Part shown: positions 17,722-26,527 of the stretch, in pieces
How the letters are laid out: each line of letters opens with the position of its first letter
Numbering within the stretch: position 1 is the first letter of the stretch
Assembly (NCBI RefSeq): GCF_026586795.1
Contig: NZ_JAPFGY010000004.1
Location: 1-64,000, forward strand
Direction: 5' to 3'
DNA from: Erythrobacter sp. WG
GTDB lineage: Bacteria > Pseudomonadota > Alphaproteobacteria > Sphingomonadales > Sphingomonadaceae
Length of the DNA: 64,000 nt
Translations under genes and position numbers: made by a program
Notes under the pieces: generated by a model
The model's input: only the letters and a program-made list of their open reading frames with translations
Database searches by the model: none
Told to the model about the DNA's origin: nothing

Positions 17722-18216
17722 ATGCGCTGGGGGATTGGGGCAATCGCGGGGCTGATGCTGGCCGGCTGCGGCAGCGGCACCGGCGGCGATGCCGCGGCCG
17801 AGCGCCCGCTCGCCGAGCACACCATCGACCCTGAAACCGGCGAGACCCGCATCACCATCCCCCGCGCCGAGGGCACCGCCACCTTGCGCGCCGGGCCGCG
17901 GGTGCCGGTGGTCCTGCCGGACGGTCTTGCGCTCCCGGATGGCGCGACAATCCGCGATCACGCCCGGTTCGAGCGTGCGGGGGGCGAAGGCATTCTCGTC
18001 ACCTTCGAGACCGATGTGCCCGCTGCCGACGTCGTCGCCCGGCTGCGCGATCAGGCGGTCGCGGCCGGCTTTGCGGTCACGCTCGAGAACGCGGCGAGCG
18101 GCACCCTGCTGCTGATCGGCGCACGGCCGCGCGACGGCGCGCGTCTGGCGATCAGCGCGACCGAGGGCGCACCGACCAAAGCCCAGCTGGTGTTCACCGC
18201 CTTCCCGCCCGGCTGA
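17722..18216 (+). CDS. putative lipoprotein, function unknown
   Basis: 164 residues. MRWGIGAIAGLMLAGCGSGTGG is a lipoprotein signal with lipobox LAGC (Cys16). The mature part begins with a low-complexity linker, then GLALPDGATIRDHARFERAGGEGILVTFETDVPAADVVARLRDQAVAAGFAVTLENAASGTLLLIGARPRDGARLAISATEG. That layout (strand, helix, strands ending in AISATEG) resembles a small alpha/beta domain seen in other sphingomonad lipoproteins, but I cannot name a family. It lies between holC and ndk on the same strand. Confidence 0.75.
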   Translation: MRWGIGAIAGLMLAGCGSGTGGDAAAERPLAEHTIDPETGETRITIPRAEGTATLRAGPRVPVVLPDGLALPDGATIRDHARFERAGGEGILVTFETDVPAADVVARLRDQAVAAGFAVTLENAASGTLLLIGARPRDGARLAISATEGAPTKAQLVFTAFPPG

Positions 18217-18314
18217 CCCGCCCGCTCGCGCGCGCTTGCCATTTCGCACTGCAGCATCTAGGGGGCGCGCCAAGTTCTCCCCCAACATAAAAAGACGTTC
18301 ACAGGAGCATTCCC

Positions 18315-18737
18315 ATGGCGGTCACCCGCACCTTCTCGATCATCAAGCCCGATGCCACCCGCCGCAATCTGACCGGTGCGGTCACCAAGATGCTGGAAGA
18401 GGCCGGCCTGCGCGTCGTCGCCTCCAAGCGCATCCACATGACCCGCGAGCAGGCCGAAGGCTTCTACGCGGTCCATAAGGAGCGCCCGTTCTTCGGTGAA
18501 CTGGTCGAATTCATGATGAGCGAGCCGGTGGTGGTGCAGGTTCTGGAAGGCGAAGACGCTGTCGCCCGCAACCGCGACATCATGGGCGCGACCAACCCCG
18601 CCGACGCCGCGCCGGGCACGATCCGCAAGGAACTCGCGCTTTCGATCGGCGAGAACACCGTCCACGGTTCGGACTCGGAAGAAAACGCCGCGATCGAGAT
18701 CGCCTACTTCTTCAAGGACGAAGAGATCGTCGGCTGA
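18315..18737 (+). CDS. ndk: nucleoside diphosphate kinase
   Basis: 140 residues, exactly the canonical size. It equilibrates NTP/NDP pools via a phosphohistidine. Lys11 lies in [10 protein letters not shown]; the active-site His117 is in [23 protein letters not shown] is the nucleotide-binding loop. The start has a good Shine-Dalgarno (CAGGAGC). An intrinsic terminator follows 24 bases after the stop, so the gene is likely monocistronic, or the last gene of a unit. Confidence 0.98.
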   Translation: MAVTRTFSIIKPDATRRNLTGAVTKMLEEAGLRVVASKRIHMTREQAEGFYAVHKERPFFGELVEFMMSEPVVVQVLEGEDAVARNRDIMGATNPADAAPGTIRKELALSIGENTVHGSDSEENAAIEIAYFFKDEEIVG

Positions 18738-18760
18738 GGTTTTCCGACCTGGCGACACGC

Positions 18761-18790
18761 AAAGGGCCGTCCCGATGGGGCGGCCCTTTT
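18761..18790 (+). terminator. intrinsic terminator after ndk
   Basis: AAAGGGCCG (18761-18769) pairs perfectly with CGGCCCTTT (18781-18789) over an 11-base loop, and is followed by TTCG. The flanking A and T runs make it usable on both strands, but position favours ndk. Confidence 0.9.
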
Positions 18791-18807
18791 CGTTTGAACC
18801 CCGATTT

Positions 18808-18873
18808 CCGTTCGTGTCGAGCGTAGTCGAGACACCTGCATCGTGGCCTCTCGACTTCGCTCGAGGCGAACGG
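18808..18873. repeat. family A intergenic inverted repeat, copy 3
   Basis: The left arm starts CCGTTCGTGTCGAGCGTAGT and the right arm CCTCTCGACTTCGCTCGAGG, ending in GAACGG. Placed between the ndk terminator and the end of the convergent sulfotransferase gene. One base differs from the copy-2 left arm (GCGTAGT for GCGAAGT). Confidence 0.85.
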
Positions 18874-18882
18874 GGCCAAGGG

Positions 18883-20088
18883 CTAATCCGCCCCGGCGAA
18901 CCGCGCGAGCTGCTCGGCGTGGGCGTGGTGGTGCCCGCCCTCGCTTGCGGCCATCACCTTGCGCATCGCCGCCAGCGCTTCGGGGGTGAGAGGGAGGCCG
19001 AGCTCGGCATAGACCCGCGCGATGGCGCTCTCCCAATCATCGTTCAGCGCATCGAAGCGCGCGCGCGCCACCGGCCCGTGCCAATCTGCCAGCACCTCGG
19101 CCATGCGGCCATCGCGCAGCGCGATCTTGTGCCGCCAGCGCGCCGCGATCGCATCGAGACAGCAGCTGTCAGACTGGATCGCCATCTGGTTCGCCGCGAG
19201 GCTGACGGCGCTCTTGAGCACCGCCGCTTGGTCCCGTTCGGCGATGACAAGCCGGGCTTGCGGGAACAGCGCGAGGATCGTCGCGAGGTCCTCGGAAAAG
19301 GCAGGCACCTTCATCACCCGCGGCTTGCCTGCGATCCCCCGGTGCGCGGCGTCGGTCTGGAGGATGCGCCGGAACTCGCGGTAGACGGGCGCAGGGTCAC
19401 GCGCCTCGCTCCACGCCGAATAGGCGGGGATATGCCACTGGCTCTCGTAGATCGAATGGTGGAGCGCGGCGGAAATCCACGCCAGCTCCTCTTCCACCTT
19501 GGCGGGGGCCATCGGGTGGATCGATTGCATCCACGGGTTGAGCAGGCCGAGCATCGCCAGCTCCACCGCCGCCTTGACCCGGTTCATCCCGAAGCGCGCC
19601 GGGACGGGATGGTAGGCATCGCAATAGCGGGTGTGCGAATGCGCCGGGTCGGCGGCGAGCAGGGTGTGGATGCGGGTGGTGCCGCTGCGCATATGCCCGA
19701 TGACGATGATCGGCGGGGCGAGCGGTGTGTCGAGCAGCTCGGGCCGCTCCAGCCACAGTGCCCCGAAGGCAAGGCGGTTCTTCACCACCCGCGCCAGCTG
19801 TCCCCACGCCATTGCGCGGCCCAGCGGGTTGAGATCGGCCTCGGCCTCGATTGCCGCGATCATCCGGGCGAGCCGCTCGCGGAAATCGGCGACGTCTTGC
19901 GCAGAGCGCCCGCCATGCTCTGCCGCCTCGGCGCGCGCGCCATGCGCCTTGGCGGCGAAGGCCCACAGTTCCTCGGGGTCGAGCACGGGCGGGGGGAGCC
20001 ACCCGCGCTCCCACGCCTTGCCGAGGAAGTCGTTCGCCTTCTCGGCGAGCGGGCCTCGGGCGAGCAGGTGATCGCGGACCGGCGGCAT
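18883..20088 (-). CDS. sulfotransferase family protein
   Basis: 401 residues. The PAPS-binding loop is at about residues 120-135 (PIIVIGHMRSGTTRIHTLLA, a P-loop-like 5'-phosphosulfate motif). Downstream, VMKVPAFSEDLATILALFPQARLVIAERDQAAVLKSAVSL matches the 3'-phosphate-binding region of sulfotransferase_3-type enzymes. The acceptor substrate is unknown. ATG at 20088 overlaps the preceding purN-yjbR TGA by one base (TGATG), so translation is coupled; the longer frame to 20313 is a shadow of that gene. A His-rich stretch near the C-terminus (EGGHHHAHAEQL) is unusual. Confidence 0.85.
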   Translation of the reverse strand: MPPVRDHLLARGPLAEKANDFLGKAWERGWLPPPVLDPEELWAFAAKAHGARAEAAEHGGRSAQDVADFRERLARMIAAIEAEADLNPLGRAMAWGQLARVVKNRLAFGALWLERPELLDTPLAPPIIVIGHMRSGTTRIHTLLAADPAHSHTRYCDAYHPVPARFGMNRVKAAVELAMLGLLNPWMQSIHPMAPAKVEEELAWISAALHHSIYESQWHIPAYSAWSEARDPAPVYREFRRILQTDAAHRGIAGKPRVMKVPAFSEDLATILALFPQARLVIAERDQAAVLKSAVSLAANQMAIQSDSCCLDAIAARWRHKIALRDGRMAEVLADWHGPVARARFDALNDDWESAIARVYAELGLPLTPEALAAMRKVMAASEGGHHHAHAEQLARFAGAD

Positions 20089-21053
20089 CAGAACGCGTCC
20101 GCCGCGTCCATCAGACGCGTGAGGCGCTTGGGCGCGACGTTGCGCCAGCTGCGCTGGAGCCATTGAGCGACCTCGTCCCAGTCCACCCCCGGACGGTTGA
20201 GGATTATCCCCACCCACCCGCTCGCCCCGTAATAGGCGGGCTTGTAGTAGATATCGGGCTGGCTCTCGACGAGGTTCAAGAGCTCGTCCATCGATCCCGT
20301 GCGCACGAGGCAAGCGATGTGGGGCGTGCCGTGGTGCTGATCGGCGAAGTAGGCGAAGAACTTGCCCGCCTTCTCGCCGCCGACGCGAAAGCCCGGGCTG
20401 CCGTGGCTCTCGCGCTCGTCGGTCTCTGGCAACGCCAAGGCGAGGGCGCGCACCCGTTGGAGCAGCGCCGCCGGATCGCGCCAGCGCCCGACATAATCGG
20501 CCACCGCGCGCGGGTAGAGCTGGTGCTCGGCAAACTTGACGCGGTTCGCGAGGCTCTCGGGCGTGTCGCCCGGCACGATCGGCACGGCGAGCTGCGCCAG
20601 CACCTCGCCCGCGTCGAGTTCGGGCGTGACGAGGTGGACCGAGGTGCCCGCGTGGCTGTCTCCCGCTTCAAGCGCGCGGGCGTGGGTGTCGAGCCCCTTG
20701 TAGAGCGGCAGCAGCGAGGGGTGGATGTTGAGCATCCGGCCCGCCCAGCGCTCCACGAAGCCGTCCGAAAGGATGCGCATATAGCCGGCAAGGACGATAT
20801 ATTCGGCGCCCGCTGCTATCACGGCGGCCTCCATCGCGGCATCATGCGCCTCGCGGGTGAGCCCCTTGTGGGACTGCGCGAAGGTGGCAATCCCCTCGGC
20901 TGCGGCAAGTGCGAGGCCGGGCGCGTCCGGATCGTTGCTGGCGACGAGCGCCACATCGTAGGGGCATCCCTCAATGCGGCTCGCATAGACAAGCGCGGCC
21001 ATGTTGGTCCCCGCGCCCGAAATGAAGACGGCGATGCGGGCCTTGTCGGTCAC
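20088..21053 (-). CDS. purN: PurN-YjbR fusion: GAR formyltransferase with a C-terminal MmcQ/YjbR domain
   Basis: 321 residues, against about 190-215 for stand-alone PurN. Residues 1-190 are phosphoribosylglycinamide formyltransferase, the third step of purine synthesis using 10-formyl-THF. Catalytic residues are present: Asn109 and His111 in LNIHPSLLP, and Asp147 in PELDAGEV. Residues about 200-310 are a MmcQ/YjbR-type domain (ALALPETDERESHGSPGF, EKAGKFFAYFADQHHG, YYGASGWVGIILNRPGVDWDEVAQWLQRSW). That fold is of uncertain function and may bind DNA. The GTG start at 21053 has GGAGG six bases upstream. No stop or frameshift separates the domains. It follows purM across a family A repeat. Confidence 0.93.
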   Translation of the reverse strand: MTDKARIAVFISGAGTNMAALVYASRIEGCPYDVALVASNDPDAPGLALAAAEGIATFAQSHKGLTREAHDAAMEAAVIAAGAEYIVLAGYMRILSDGFVERWAGRMLNIHPSLLPLYKGLDTHARALEAGDSHAGTSVHLVTPELDAGEVLAQLAVPIVPGDTPESLANRVKFAEHQLYPRAVADYVGRWRDPAALLQRVRALALALPETDERESHGSPGFRVGGEKAGKFFAYFADQHHGTPHIACLVRTGSMDELLNLVESQPDIYYKPAYYGASGWVGIILNRPGVDWDEVAQWLQRSWRNVAPKRLTRLMDAADAF

Positions 21054-21062
21054 AGACCACCT

Positions 21063-21130
21063 CCGTTTGCCTCGAGCGAAGTCGAGAGGCCCGCTGCAAT
21101 GTATCTCGACTGCGCTCGACACGCGCGGGG
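21063..21130. repeat. family A intergenic inverted repeat, copy 4
   Basis: The left arm starts CCGTTTGCCTCGAGCGAAGT (to 21089) and the right arm is ATCTCGACTGCGCTCGACAC (from 21102). It fills the purM-purN gap. The left-arm end provides the GGAGG Shine-Dalgarno of the downstream purN (on the minus strand). Confidence 0.8.
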
Positions 21131-21140
21131 AGGGCGGAAT

Positions 21141-22262
21141 TCAGCCAAGATGCGTCGCACTCCAGTCCGCCTTGGCCGACCACGTCTCGATCGAGCCGCG
21201 CACCGTGCAGCCCTTCTCGCCGCTCGCGATGCGGCCGACGATGACGACGGTCTCGCCCGCCGCTTCGAGCCGCGCGGTGACCTCGGCGACATTCCCCTCG
21301 CTCACGGCCAGCACCATGCCGACCCCGCAGTTGAAGGTGCGTGCCATTTCCTCGGGCTCGATGTTCCCCTGCGCCTGAAGGAAGGCCATCAGCCGCGGCT
21401 GGGGCCACAGGTCGGCATCGACATGGGCGTGGGCGCCGTCCGGCAGGATCCGCGGGATGTTTTCCAGAAGCCCGCCGCCGGTGATGTGGGCGAGGGCATT
21501 GACCAGCCCCGCACGGATCAGCGGCAGGAGGCTCGCGACATAGATGCGGGTCGGCGCGATCAGGGCGTCGATCAGGAGCACGTCCTGATCGAACAGGGCG
21601 GGGCGATTGAGCTTCCAGCCCTTGTCCGCCGCCAGACGCCTCACCAGCGAATAGCCGTTGGAATGGACACCGCTCGATGCGAGGCCCAGCAGCACGTCAC
21701 CGGGCGCAACCTTGTCGCCCGTCAACTGCTCGCCGCGCTCCACCGCGCCGACGCAGAAGCCCGCGAGGTCGTAGTCCCCGGCAGCATACATCCCCGGCAT
21801 CTCCGCCGTCTCGCCCCCGATCAGCGCGCAGCCTGCCATTGTGCAGCCTTCCGCGATCCCGGCGATGACCCGCTCGGCGACGCCGTTCTCCAGCTTGCCG
21901 GTGGCGAAATAATCAAGGAAAAACAGAGGCTCCGCGCCCTGCACGATGAGGTCGTTGACGCACATCGCGACCAGATCGATGCCGACGGTGTCGTGCCGGT
22001 CATGCTCGATTGCAAGCTTCAGCTTGGTGCCCACGCCGTCATTGGCGGCGACCAGCAGCGGATCGGTGTAGCCCGCCGCGCGCGGGTCGAAGAACCCGCC
22101 GAAGCCGCCCAACTCGCTCGTCGCGCCGGGCCGCGCGGTGGCTTTCGCCAAGGGCGCGATGGCCTTGACCAGCGCATTGCCCGCCGCGATCGACACCCCG
22201 GCGTCCGCATAGGTGTAGCCGGTGCCCTTGGCCGGGCCGCTCTCGTTTGTCCCCGAAGTCAT
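21141..22262 (-). CDS. purM: phosphoribosylformylglycinamidine cyclo-ligase
   Basis: 373 residues. AIR synthetase, step five of purine biosynthesis, ATP-dependent. The start is the ATG at 22262 ([25 protein letters not shown]); residues [20 protein letters not shown] are the family N-terminus. Other blocks: [45 protein letters not shown] (active site), [14 protein letters not shown] and [17 protein letters not shown]. Upstream open codons to 22370 belong to the divergent gene's region. It is the first gene of purM-purN-sulfotransferase. Confidence 0.97.
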   Translation of the reverse strand: MTSGTNESGPAKGTGYTYADAGVSIAAGNALVKAIAPLAKATARPGATSELGGFGGFFDPRAAGYTDPLLVAANDGVGTKLKLAIEHDRHDTVGIDLVAMCVNDLIVQGAEPLFFLDYFATGKLENGVAERVIAGIAEGCTMAGCALIGGETAEMPGMYAAGDYDLAGFCVGAVERGEQLTGDKVAPGDVLLGLASSGVHSNGYSLVRRLAADKGWKLNRPALFDQDVLLIDALIAPTRIYVASLLPLIRAGLVNALAHITGGGLLENIPRILPDGAHAHVDADLWPQPRLMAFLQAQGNIEPEEMARTFNCGVGMVLAVSEGNVAEVTARLEAAGETVVIVGRIASGEKGCTVRGSIETWSAKADWSATHLG

Positions 22263-22330
22263 GCACGCCGCCATAGCTGTTCGCGCTTGGAATTCCACCT
22301 GCCTTTGGGCAAAGGACGAGGCCTGTCCCC

Positions 22331-23620
22331 ATGAGCGCTTCGCTTTCTCCTCCGGGCCCCGCTGCCGCACCCGTCAATCCGCTCCGCCGCTGGATCGGCT
22401 CGGCGGCGCTGGCGCTCGCGCTGATGGGCGGCGGCTATGCCGTGCTCGCGCAGATCGCGGGCGACCGCGGCATCGCGCCGACCGCAGCAAGCTCGGACAT
22501 TGAGGTCAAGGGCGTCAAGGTCGACGTGCAGGGCAAGAGCGCCGAGGACGCGCGCGCCAACGGCTGGCGCGAGGCGCAGAAGCTGGCCTGGGCGAAGCTC
22601 GGCGGGCCGCAGTTGTCGGAGGGCCAGCTTGCCGGCATCGTCTTGGCAATGGTGATCGAGCGCGAACAGCTCGGCCCCCGGCGCTACATCGCAAGCCTCG
22701 GCGTGGTGTTCGACCGGCAGCGGGCCGGCTCCTACCTCGGCGGGGCGCAGCAGGCGGCCCGCTCGGCGCCGCTGCTGCTCGTCCCGGTGGTGGAGAGCGG
22801 CGGGGCCTACATCACCTTCGAACAGCGCAACCCCTGGCAGCGCGCCTGGGCGGAGTTCAACCCGGGCGCCAGTCGCATCGACTACGTGCGCTTGAACGGC
22901 GGCGGGGGCGATTCGCTGCTCGTCAATTTCGGGCAGGCGACCCGCCGCAGCCGCGCCTGGTGGCGCACCGCGCTCGACCAGTACGGCGCGACCGACGTGC
23001 TGATGGCCTATGCCCGGCTCGACCACCAGTTCCCCGGCGGCCCGGTCACCGGCACCTTCACCGCGCGCTACGGCCCCGACAGCCGCCCGCTCGAGACCTT
23101 CACCCTCAAGGCCGACAGCGCCGAGACCCTGCCGGCGATGCTCGCGCAGGCGGTGGAGCGCTTCGACGGGATCTTCACCGCCGCGCTCAATGCCGGCAAG
23201 CTGCGGCCCGACCCGACGCTGAGGCTGGGCGGCGGGGGGCAGATCGACCCGGCGATCCAGCGGCTGATCGAGATCGGCCGCGCCTCACAGGCGCGCCGGG
23301 CGGCGGAGGCGGCGGCGCTCGCTTCGGGCGCGCCGCGGATCGAGGCGGTGCCGGTCACCGGGATCGAGCCGAGCGAGGCGCAGCTGCGGCTCTTCACCGT
23401 CCAGTTCGCGACCCCCGATGCGGCGGCCTTCGATGCCTCGCTTAGCGGCGTGCGTGCGGCGGGCGGCGTGCGCAGCGTGGGCGTGACCAGCACCGCGATC
23501 GGCGGCACCTCGGTGATGGCGGTGACCTATGCCGGCACCCTCGAGGAGCTCGCCGGCGCGCTCGAGGCGCGCGGTTTCACGGTGCGGCGAGGGGCGAACG
23601 CGCTCGCCATCAGCCGCTGA
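22331..23620 (+). CDS. DUF2066-like secreted/membrane-anchored protein
   Basis: 429 residues. The N-terminus is [20 protein letters not shown], followed by a hydrophobic anchor at about 20-42. Residues about 50-330 follow the DUF2066 pattern: [76 protein letters not shown], then a beta-rich part and [18 protein letters not shown] short C-terminal domain ([39 protein letters not shown]) looks like an added ferredoxin-like module. Function unknown. The gene lies between purM and an hda homologue, the same neighbourhood DUF2066 genes occupy in gammaproteobacteria. It is divergent from purM. Confidence 0.75.
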   Translation: MSASLSPPGPAAAPVNPLRRWIGSAALALALMGGGYAVLAQIAGDRGIAPTAASSDIEVKGVKVDVQGKSAEDARANGWREAQKLAWAKLGGPQLSEGQLAGIVLAMVIEREQLGPRRYIASLGVVFDRQRAGSYLGGAQQAARSAPLLLVPVVESGGAYITFEQRNPWQRAWAEFNPGASRIDYVRLNGGGGDSLLVNFGQATRRSRAWWRTALDQYGATDVLMAYARLDHQFPGGPVTGTFTARYGPDSRPLETFTLKADSAETLPAMLAQAVERFDGIFTAALNAGKLRPDPTLRLGGGGQIDPAIQRLIEIGRASQARRAAEAAALASGAPRIEAVPVTGIEPSEAQLRLFTVQFATPDAAAFDASLSGVRAAGGVRSVGVTSTAIGGTSVMAVTYAGTLEELAGALEARGFTVRRGANALAISR

Positions 23621-23637
23621 GGCCGGGGCGAGCGGCG

Positions 23638-24285
23638 ATGCGCGAGCCCTCCCAGATCGCCCTGCCGCTGGCCGCGCATCGGCCTGCGGGGGCGCAGCGC
23701 ATCGTGGTCGGCGCCGCCAATGCCGCTGTGATCGAGGCGCTGCGCACGCCCGAGCGCTGGCCGTTCCATGTCGCCGTCCTCACCGGTCCGCCGCGGTCGG
23801 GCAAGTCGCTGCTTGGCCGCTGGGCGGCGGGGCTGAACGACGCGCTCGAAGTGATCGACGACGCCGAGACGCTCGAGGAGACCGCGCTGTTTCACCGCTG
23901 GAATGCCGTCCAGCAGGGCGGCACGCGGGAGGGCGGGGCGCTGCTGCTGATCGCCAACGCCGAGGAGGAGACCGGCGGCTGGCGCATCGCGCTCCCCGAC
24001 CTTGCCTCGCGCATCGGCGGCTCGCTGCAAATGCGCATCGGCGCGCCCGACGATGCGATGGCGGGCGACATGATCCTCGCCCATGCGGAGGCGCGCGGGC
24101 TCAGCCTGCCCGAGGGCGCGGCGGATTACCTCGCGGCGCGGACCACCCGCAGCTTTGCCGCCATCGAGGCGCTGGTCGCGGCCATCGACCGCATCTCCCT
24201 TGAACGCCAGCAGCCTGCCACCATGTCTGTGTGGCGCGCGGCGCTCGAGGCTCTTCACGGGCCCGAGCAGCAGCGCCTCTTGTAA
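23638..24285 (+). CDS. hdaA: DnaA-related regulator, HdaA-like
   Basis: 215 residues, a short AAA+ protein homologous to the DnaA ATPase domain and lacking its DNA-binding domain. N-terminal QIALPLAAHRPAG resembles the clamp-binding motif QL[SP]LP, expected in Hda because it docks on the beta-clamp to stimulate DnaA-ATP hydrolysis. The Walker A-like loop is TGPPRSGKSLLGR (about 48-60); Walker B is LEVIDDAE. The arginine-finger region is ALPDLASRIGGSLQMRIGAPDD, as in the DnaA family SRL. It begins 17 bases after the DUF2066 stop. Assigned from architecture and neighbourhood; some family members bind only ADP. Confidence 0.85.
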   Translation: MREPSQIALPLAAHRPAGAQRIVVGAANAAVIEALRTPERWPFHVAVLTGPPRSGKSLLGRWAAGLNDALEVIDDAETLEETALFHRWNAVQQGGTREGGALLLIANAEEETGGWRIALPDLASRIGGSLQMRIGAPDDAMAGDMILAHAEARGLSLPEGAADYLAARTTRSFAAIEALVAAIDRISLERQQPATMSVWRAALEALHGPEQQRLL

Positions 24286-24331
24286 CCCATGCGATTGCAT
24301 CGGCGGGACTTTGGTGGGAAGGTGCGGGGCG

Positions 24332-25090
24332 ATGTTCGAGCAACTGGTCAGCTATCTGGACTCGGTCCGCGCCCGTGACCCGGCGCCGCGTTCGCGCTGG
24401 GAGATTCTGCTCTACCCCGGGGTCTGGGCGCTCGGTTTTCACCGCGTGGCGCACTGGCTGTTCGAGGCGCAGCTCTATTTCCTCGCGCGGCTGGTCAATC
24501 ACCTGTCGCGGCTGCTGACCGCAATCGACATCCATCCGGGCGCGCTGATCGGGAAGAACTTTTTCATCGACCACGGCTTCGTGGTGATCGGCGAGACCGC
24601 CGAGATCGGCGACAACGTGACGATCTACCAATGCGTGACGCTGGGCGGCACCAACCCCGCCAACGGCAAGGGCGGCAAGCGCCATCCAACCTTGCGCGAC
24701 AATGTCATCATCGGCTCGGGCGCGCAGATCATCGGTCCGATCGTGGTCGGCGAGCGCGCCCGTGTCGGCGCCAATGCGGTCGTCACCGACGATGTGCCCG
24801 CAGGTGCGACGATGGTCGGCATCAAGGCCCGCTCGACGCTGGTTCCGGCTGAGGCGTGGATGCGCGAATTCGTGCCTTACGGCACCCCCTGCGACGATCC
24901 GCCCTGCGACGACCAGGGCCGCCCGCGCCGCGACTGCATCGAGAAGCTCGAGGGCGAGGTCGCGCAGATGCGCGAGGAGATGGCGGCACTGCGGGCGCTG
25001 CTGGCCGAGCGCGAGGCCCCCGCGCCCCCGCCGCCGCTCGAACCCGCGCCCGAGCCGGTGCGGCTGCGCAAGCGCGCGGTGAAGGAATAG
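24332..25090 (+). CDS. cysE: serine O-acetyltransferase (EpsC/CysE type)
   Basis: 252 residues. It makes O-acetylserine from serine and acetyl-CoA, the first step of cysteine synthesis. A short N-terminal helical part (FEQLVSYLDSVRARDPAPRSRWEILLYPGVWALGFHRVAHWL) precedes the left-handed beta-helix: IDIHPGALIGKNFFIDHGFVVIGETAEIGDNVTIYQCVTLGGT. DHG with the following His is the active site. The tail adds CDDPPCDDQGRPRRDC and a coiled-coil/Pro-rich end (KLEGEVAQMREEMAALRALLAE then PAPPPPLEPAPEPV). That extension is longer than in E. coli CysE and its role is unknown. The start is ATG at 24332. Confidence 0.93.
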   Translation: MFEQLVSYLDSVRARDPAPRSRWEILLYPGVWALGFHRVAHWLFEAQLYFLARLVNHLSRLLTAIDIHPGALIGKNFFIDHGFVVIGETAEIGDNVTIYQCVTLGGTNPANGKGGKRHPTLRDNVIIGSGAQIIGPIVVGERARVGANAVVTDDVPAGATMVGIKARSTLVPAEAWMREFVPYGTPCDDPPCDDQGRPRRDCIEKLEGEVAQMREEMAALRALLAEREAPAPPPPLEPAPEPVRLRKRAVKE

Positions 25091-25098
25091 GGTAGCGC

Positions 25099-25464
25099 AT
25101 GGCCGCCACGCACACCCCGGGGCTCCCCGGTCAGGTGGTTCCCTTCCCGGCGCGCGGCGCGGACCAGGTCGGGTTCGAACGCGCCGAGCTGATGCGCATC
25201 CTCGACCTCTACGGCCGGATGGTCGCCGCCGGCGAGTGGCGCGACTACGCGATGGACTTCACCCGCCAGGCCGCGACCTTCGCCGCCTTCCGCCGCACCG
25301 CCGAACGCCCCCAGGCTCGCGTGGAAAAGCGCCCCGCACTGCGCGGCAAGCAGGGGATGTGGACCTTGTTCGGCGAGCACGGGCAGGTGCTGAAGCGAGG
25401 GCATGATCTGGCGAACGTCCTAGCGCCGATGGAGCGGCGGTTGCTGAAGGCGGTGGAGGAGTAG
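25099..25464 (+). CDS. DUF2794 family protein
   Basis: 121 residues. FERAELMRILDLYGRMVAAGEWRDYAMDF and KRPALRGKQGMWTLFGEHGQVLKRGHDLANVLAPMERRLLKAVE are the conserved DUF2794 blocks. The family is restricted to alphaproteobacteria and its function is unknown; the invariant Trp/Arg/Asp cluster suggests a compact nucleic-acid- or protein-binding fold. It begins 8 bases after cysE on the same strand, so it is probably co-transcribed. The 118 bases to the next gene hold nothing I can recognise. Confidence 0.88.
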   Translation: MAATHTPGLPGQVVPFPARGADQVGFERAELMRILDLYGRMVAAGEWRDYAMDFTRQAATFAAFRRTAERPQARVEKRPALRGKQGMWTLFGEHGQVLKRGHDLANVLAPMERRLLKAVEE

Positions 25465-25582
25465 GCTCGTCTCATTGCGCAATATGGTGGCGAAAGTGGC
25501 AGCTTTCAGGCATCTCGGCTGCCTCCTTGAATGGCTGAAGCTGGGTGGTTTGCGGAAGGTCGACTATCGCTGCCCCGACAAC

Positions 25583-26527
25583 CTACTGGTCCAGCGTATC
25601 ATTCTGCGATTTCGTGGCACGCTCGGCTTCGGCTTCGGCTGCCGAGCGAGCGATGTCATTGTAGGCGCGCCGTGCAGAGGAGTTGCGGGACGCGTTGTAC
25701 AGCTCCGCGACCAGCGCCCGATCGAATGATGTCATTTCGGCAGGCGGTTCCGCATCGTCGAACAAGGACAAAATCGTGGAAGCTGGGACAGACCCATCCC
25801 GGGAAGGCGCAGATGTGCCGACGAGCGTTCGCACAGTCGCATAGTCGGCCAGTTGCGCCAGCGTGAAACCATGCGCTGCTTCGCGCGAGATCAGGAGCGC
25901 TGCCCCGGTGATTTCGGTGGTAACGATCGGGTCGGACGAATTGAACGCCTCTACCTCCGCATATTCCGGGAAACGAAGCTGGTCTCCCAGACGGACGCGG
26001 AACGCTCTTCCGTTGACATCGCGAACCGCTACCCGGTTCCATCCCCGCACCGGCCCTGCCTCGCTCAACACCTGCTCGCGCTGGTATCCGGCGAGGTGCG
26101 CGATCGAGGGCGAGTCCGCAGAGAGCCAGCGCTCCGGCGGACCGGCCTCGGGCGCCATGAAGGCAACCCTCACTGTCGCAATGCAATCGGGGTTGTCGTC
26201 AGAACCGATGCCGAAGTCACGGGCGTGGGCACGAATGCGTTGCGCGATAGCCTCGGCGTCGGGCGCTGCAAGGCCAAGCACCTTGACGCACACCGGGTGG
26301 AGAAACTTCGCCACCGGCTGCCTCAGGCGAGGAGAGCGGATGATCTGCTTGGTGAAATCGCGCAATTTTCCGCGTCGTTCGCGTTCGGTCGGTGGCGGCG
26401 TCACGATGATGGTGGGGCCCTGCGGTGCCGGCGGCTCAGCGGATTGCGTAACTTCATGCGTCGCGGGCGACACGGCTGCCAAGGCAAGCGCGAAGGTGAT
26501 GATGTCCAACGACATGGGGAGCATCAT
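25583..26527 (-). CDS. putative exported protein of unknown function
   Basis: 314 residues from an ATG at 26527 (MMLPMSLDIITFALALAAVSPATHEVTQ), a signal peptide; a second ATG at 26515 (MSLDII) is equally possible. Neither has a clear Shine-Dalgarno. The mature protein has a Pro-rich start (EPPAPQGPTIIVTPPPTERERR), then PRLRQPVAKFLHPVCVKVLGLAAPDAEAIAQRIRAHARDFGIGSDDNPDCIATVRVAF. Two cysteines about 45 residues apart could be disulfide-bonded. A C-terminal part contains DRALVAELYNASRNSSARRAYNDIARSAAEAE. Similar secreted proteins occur in sphingomonads without assigned function. Base composition looks clearly less GC-rich than the neighbours. Confidence 0.7.
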   Translation of the reverse strand: MMLPMSLDIITFALALAAVSPATHEVTQSAEPPAPQGPTIIVTPPPTERERRGKLRDFTKQIIRSPRLRQPVAKFLHPVCVKVLGLAAPDAEAIAQRIRAHARDFGIGSDDNPDCIATVRVAFMAPEAGPPERWLSADSPSIAHLAGYQREQVLSEAGPVRGWNRVAVRDVNGRAFRVRLGDQLRFPEYAEVEAFNSSDPIVTTEITGAALLISREAAHGFTLAQLADYATVRTLVGTSAPSRDGSVPASTILSLFDDAEPPAEMTSFDRALVAELYNASRNSSARRAYNDIARSAAEAEAERATKSQNDTLDQ

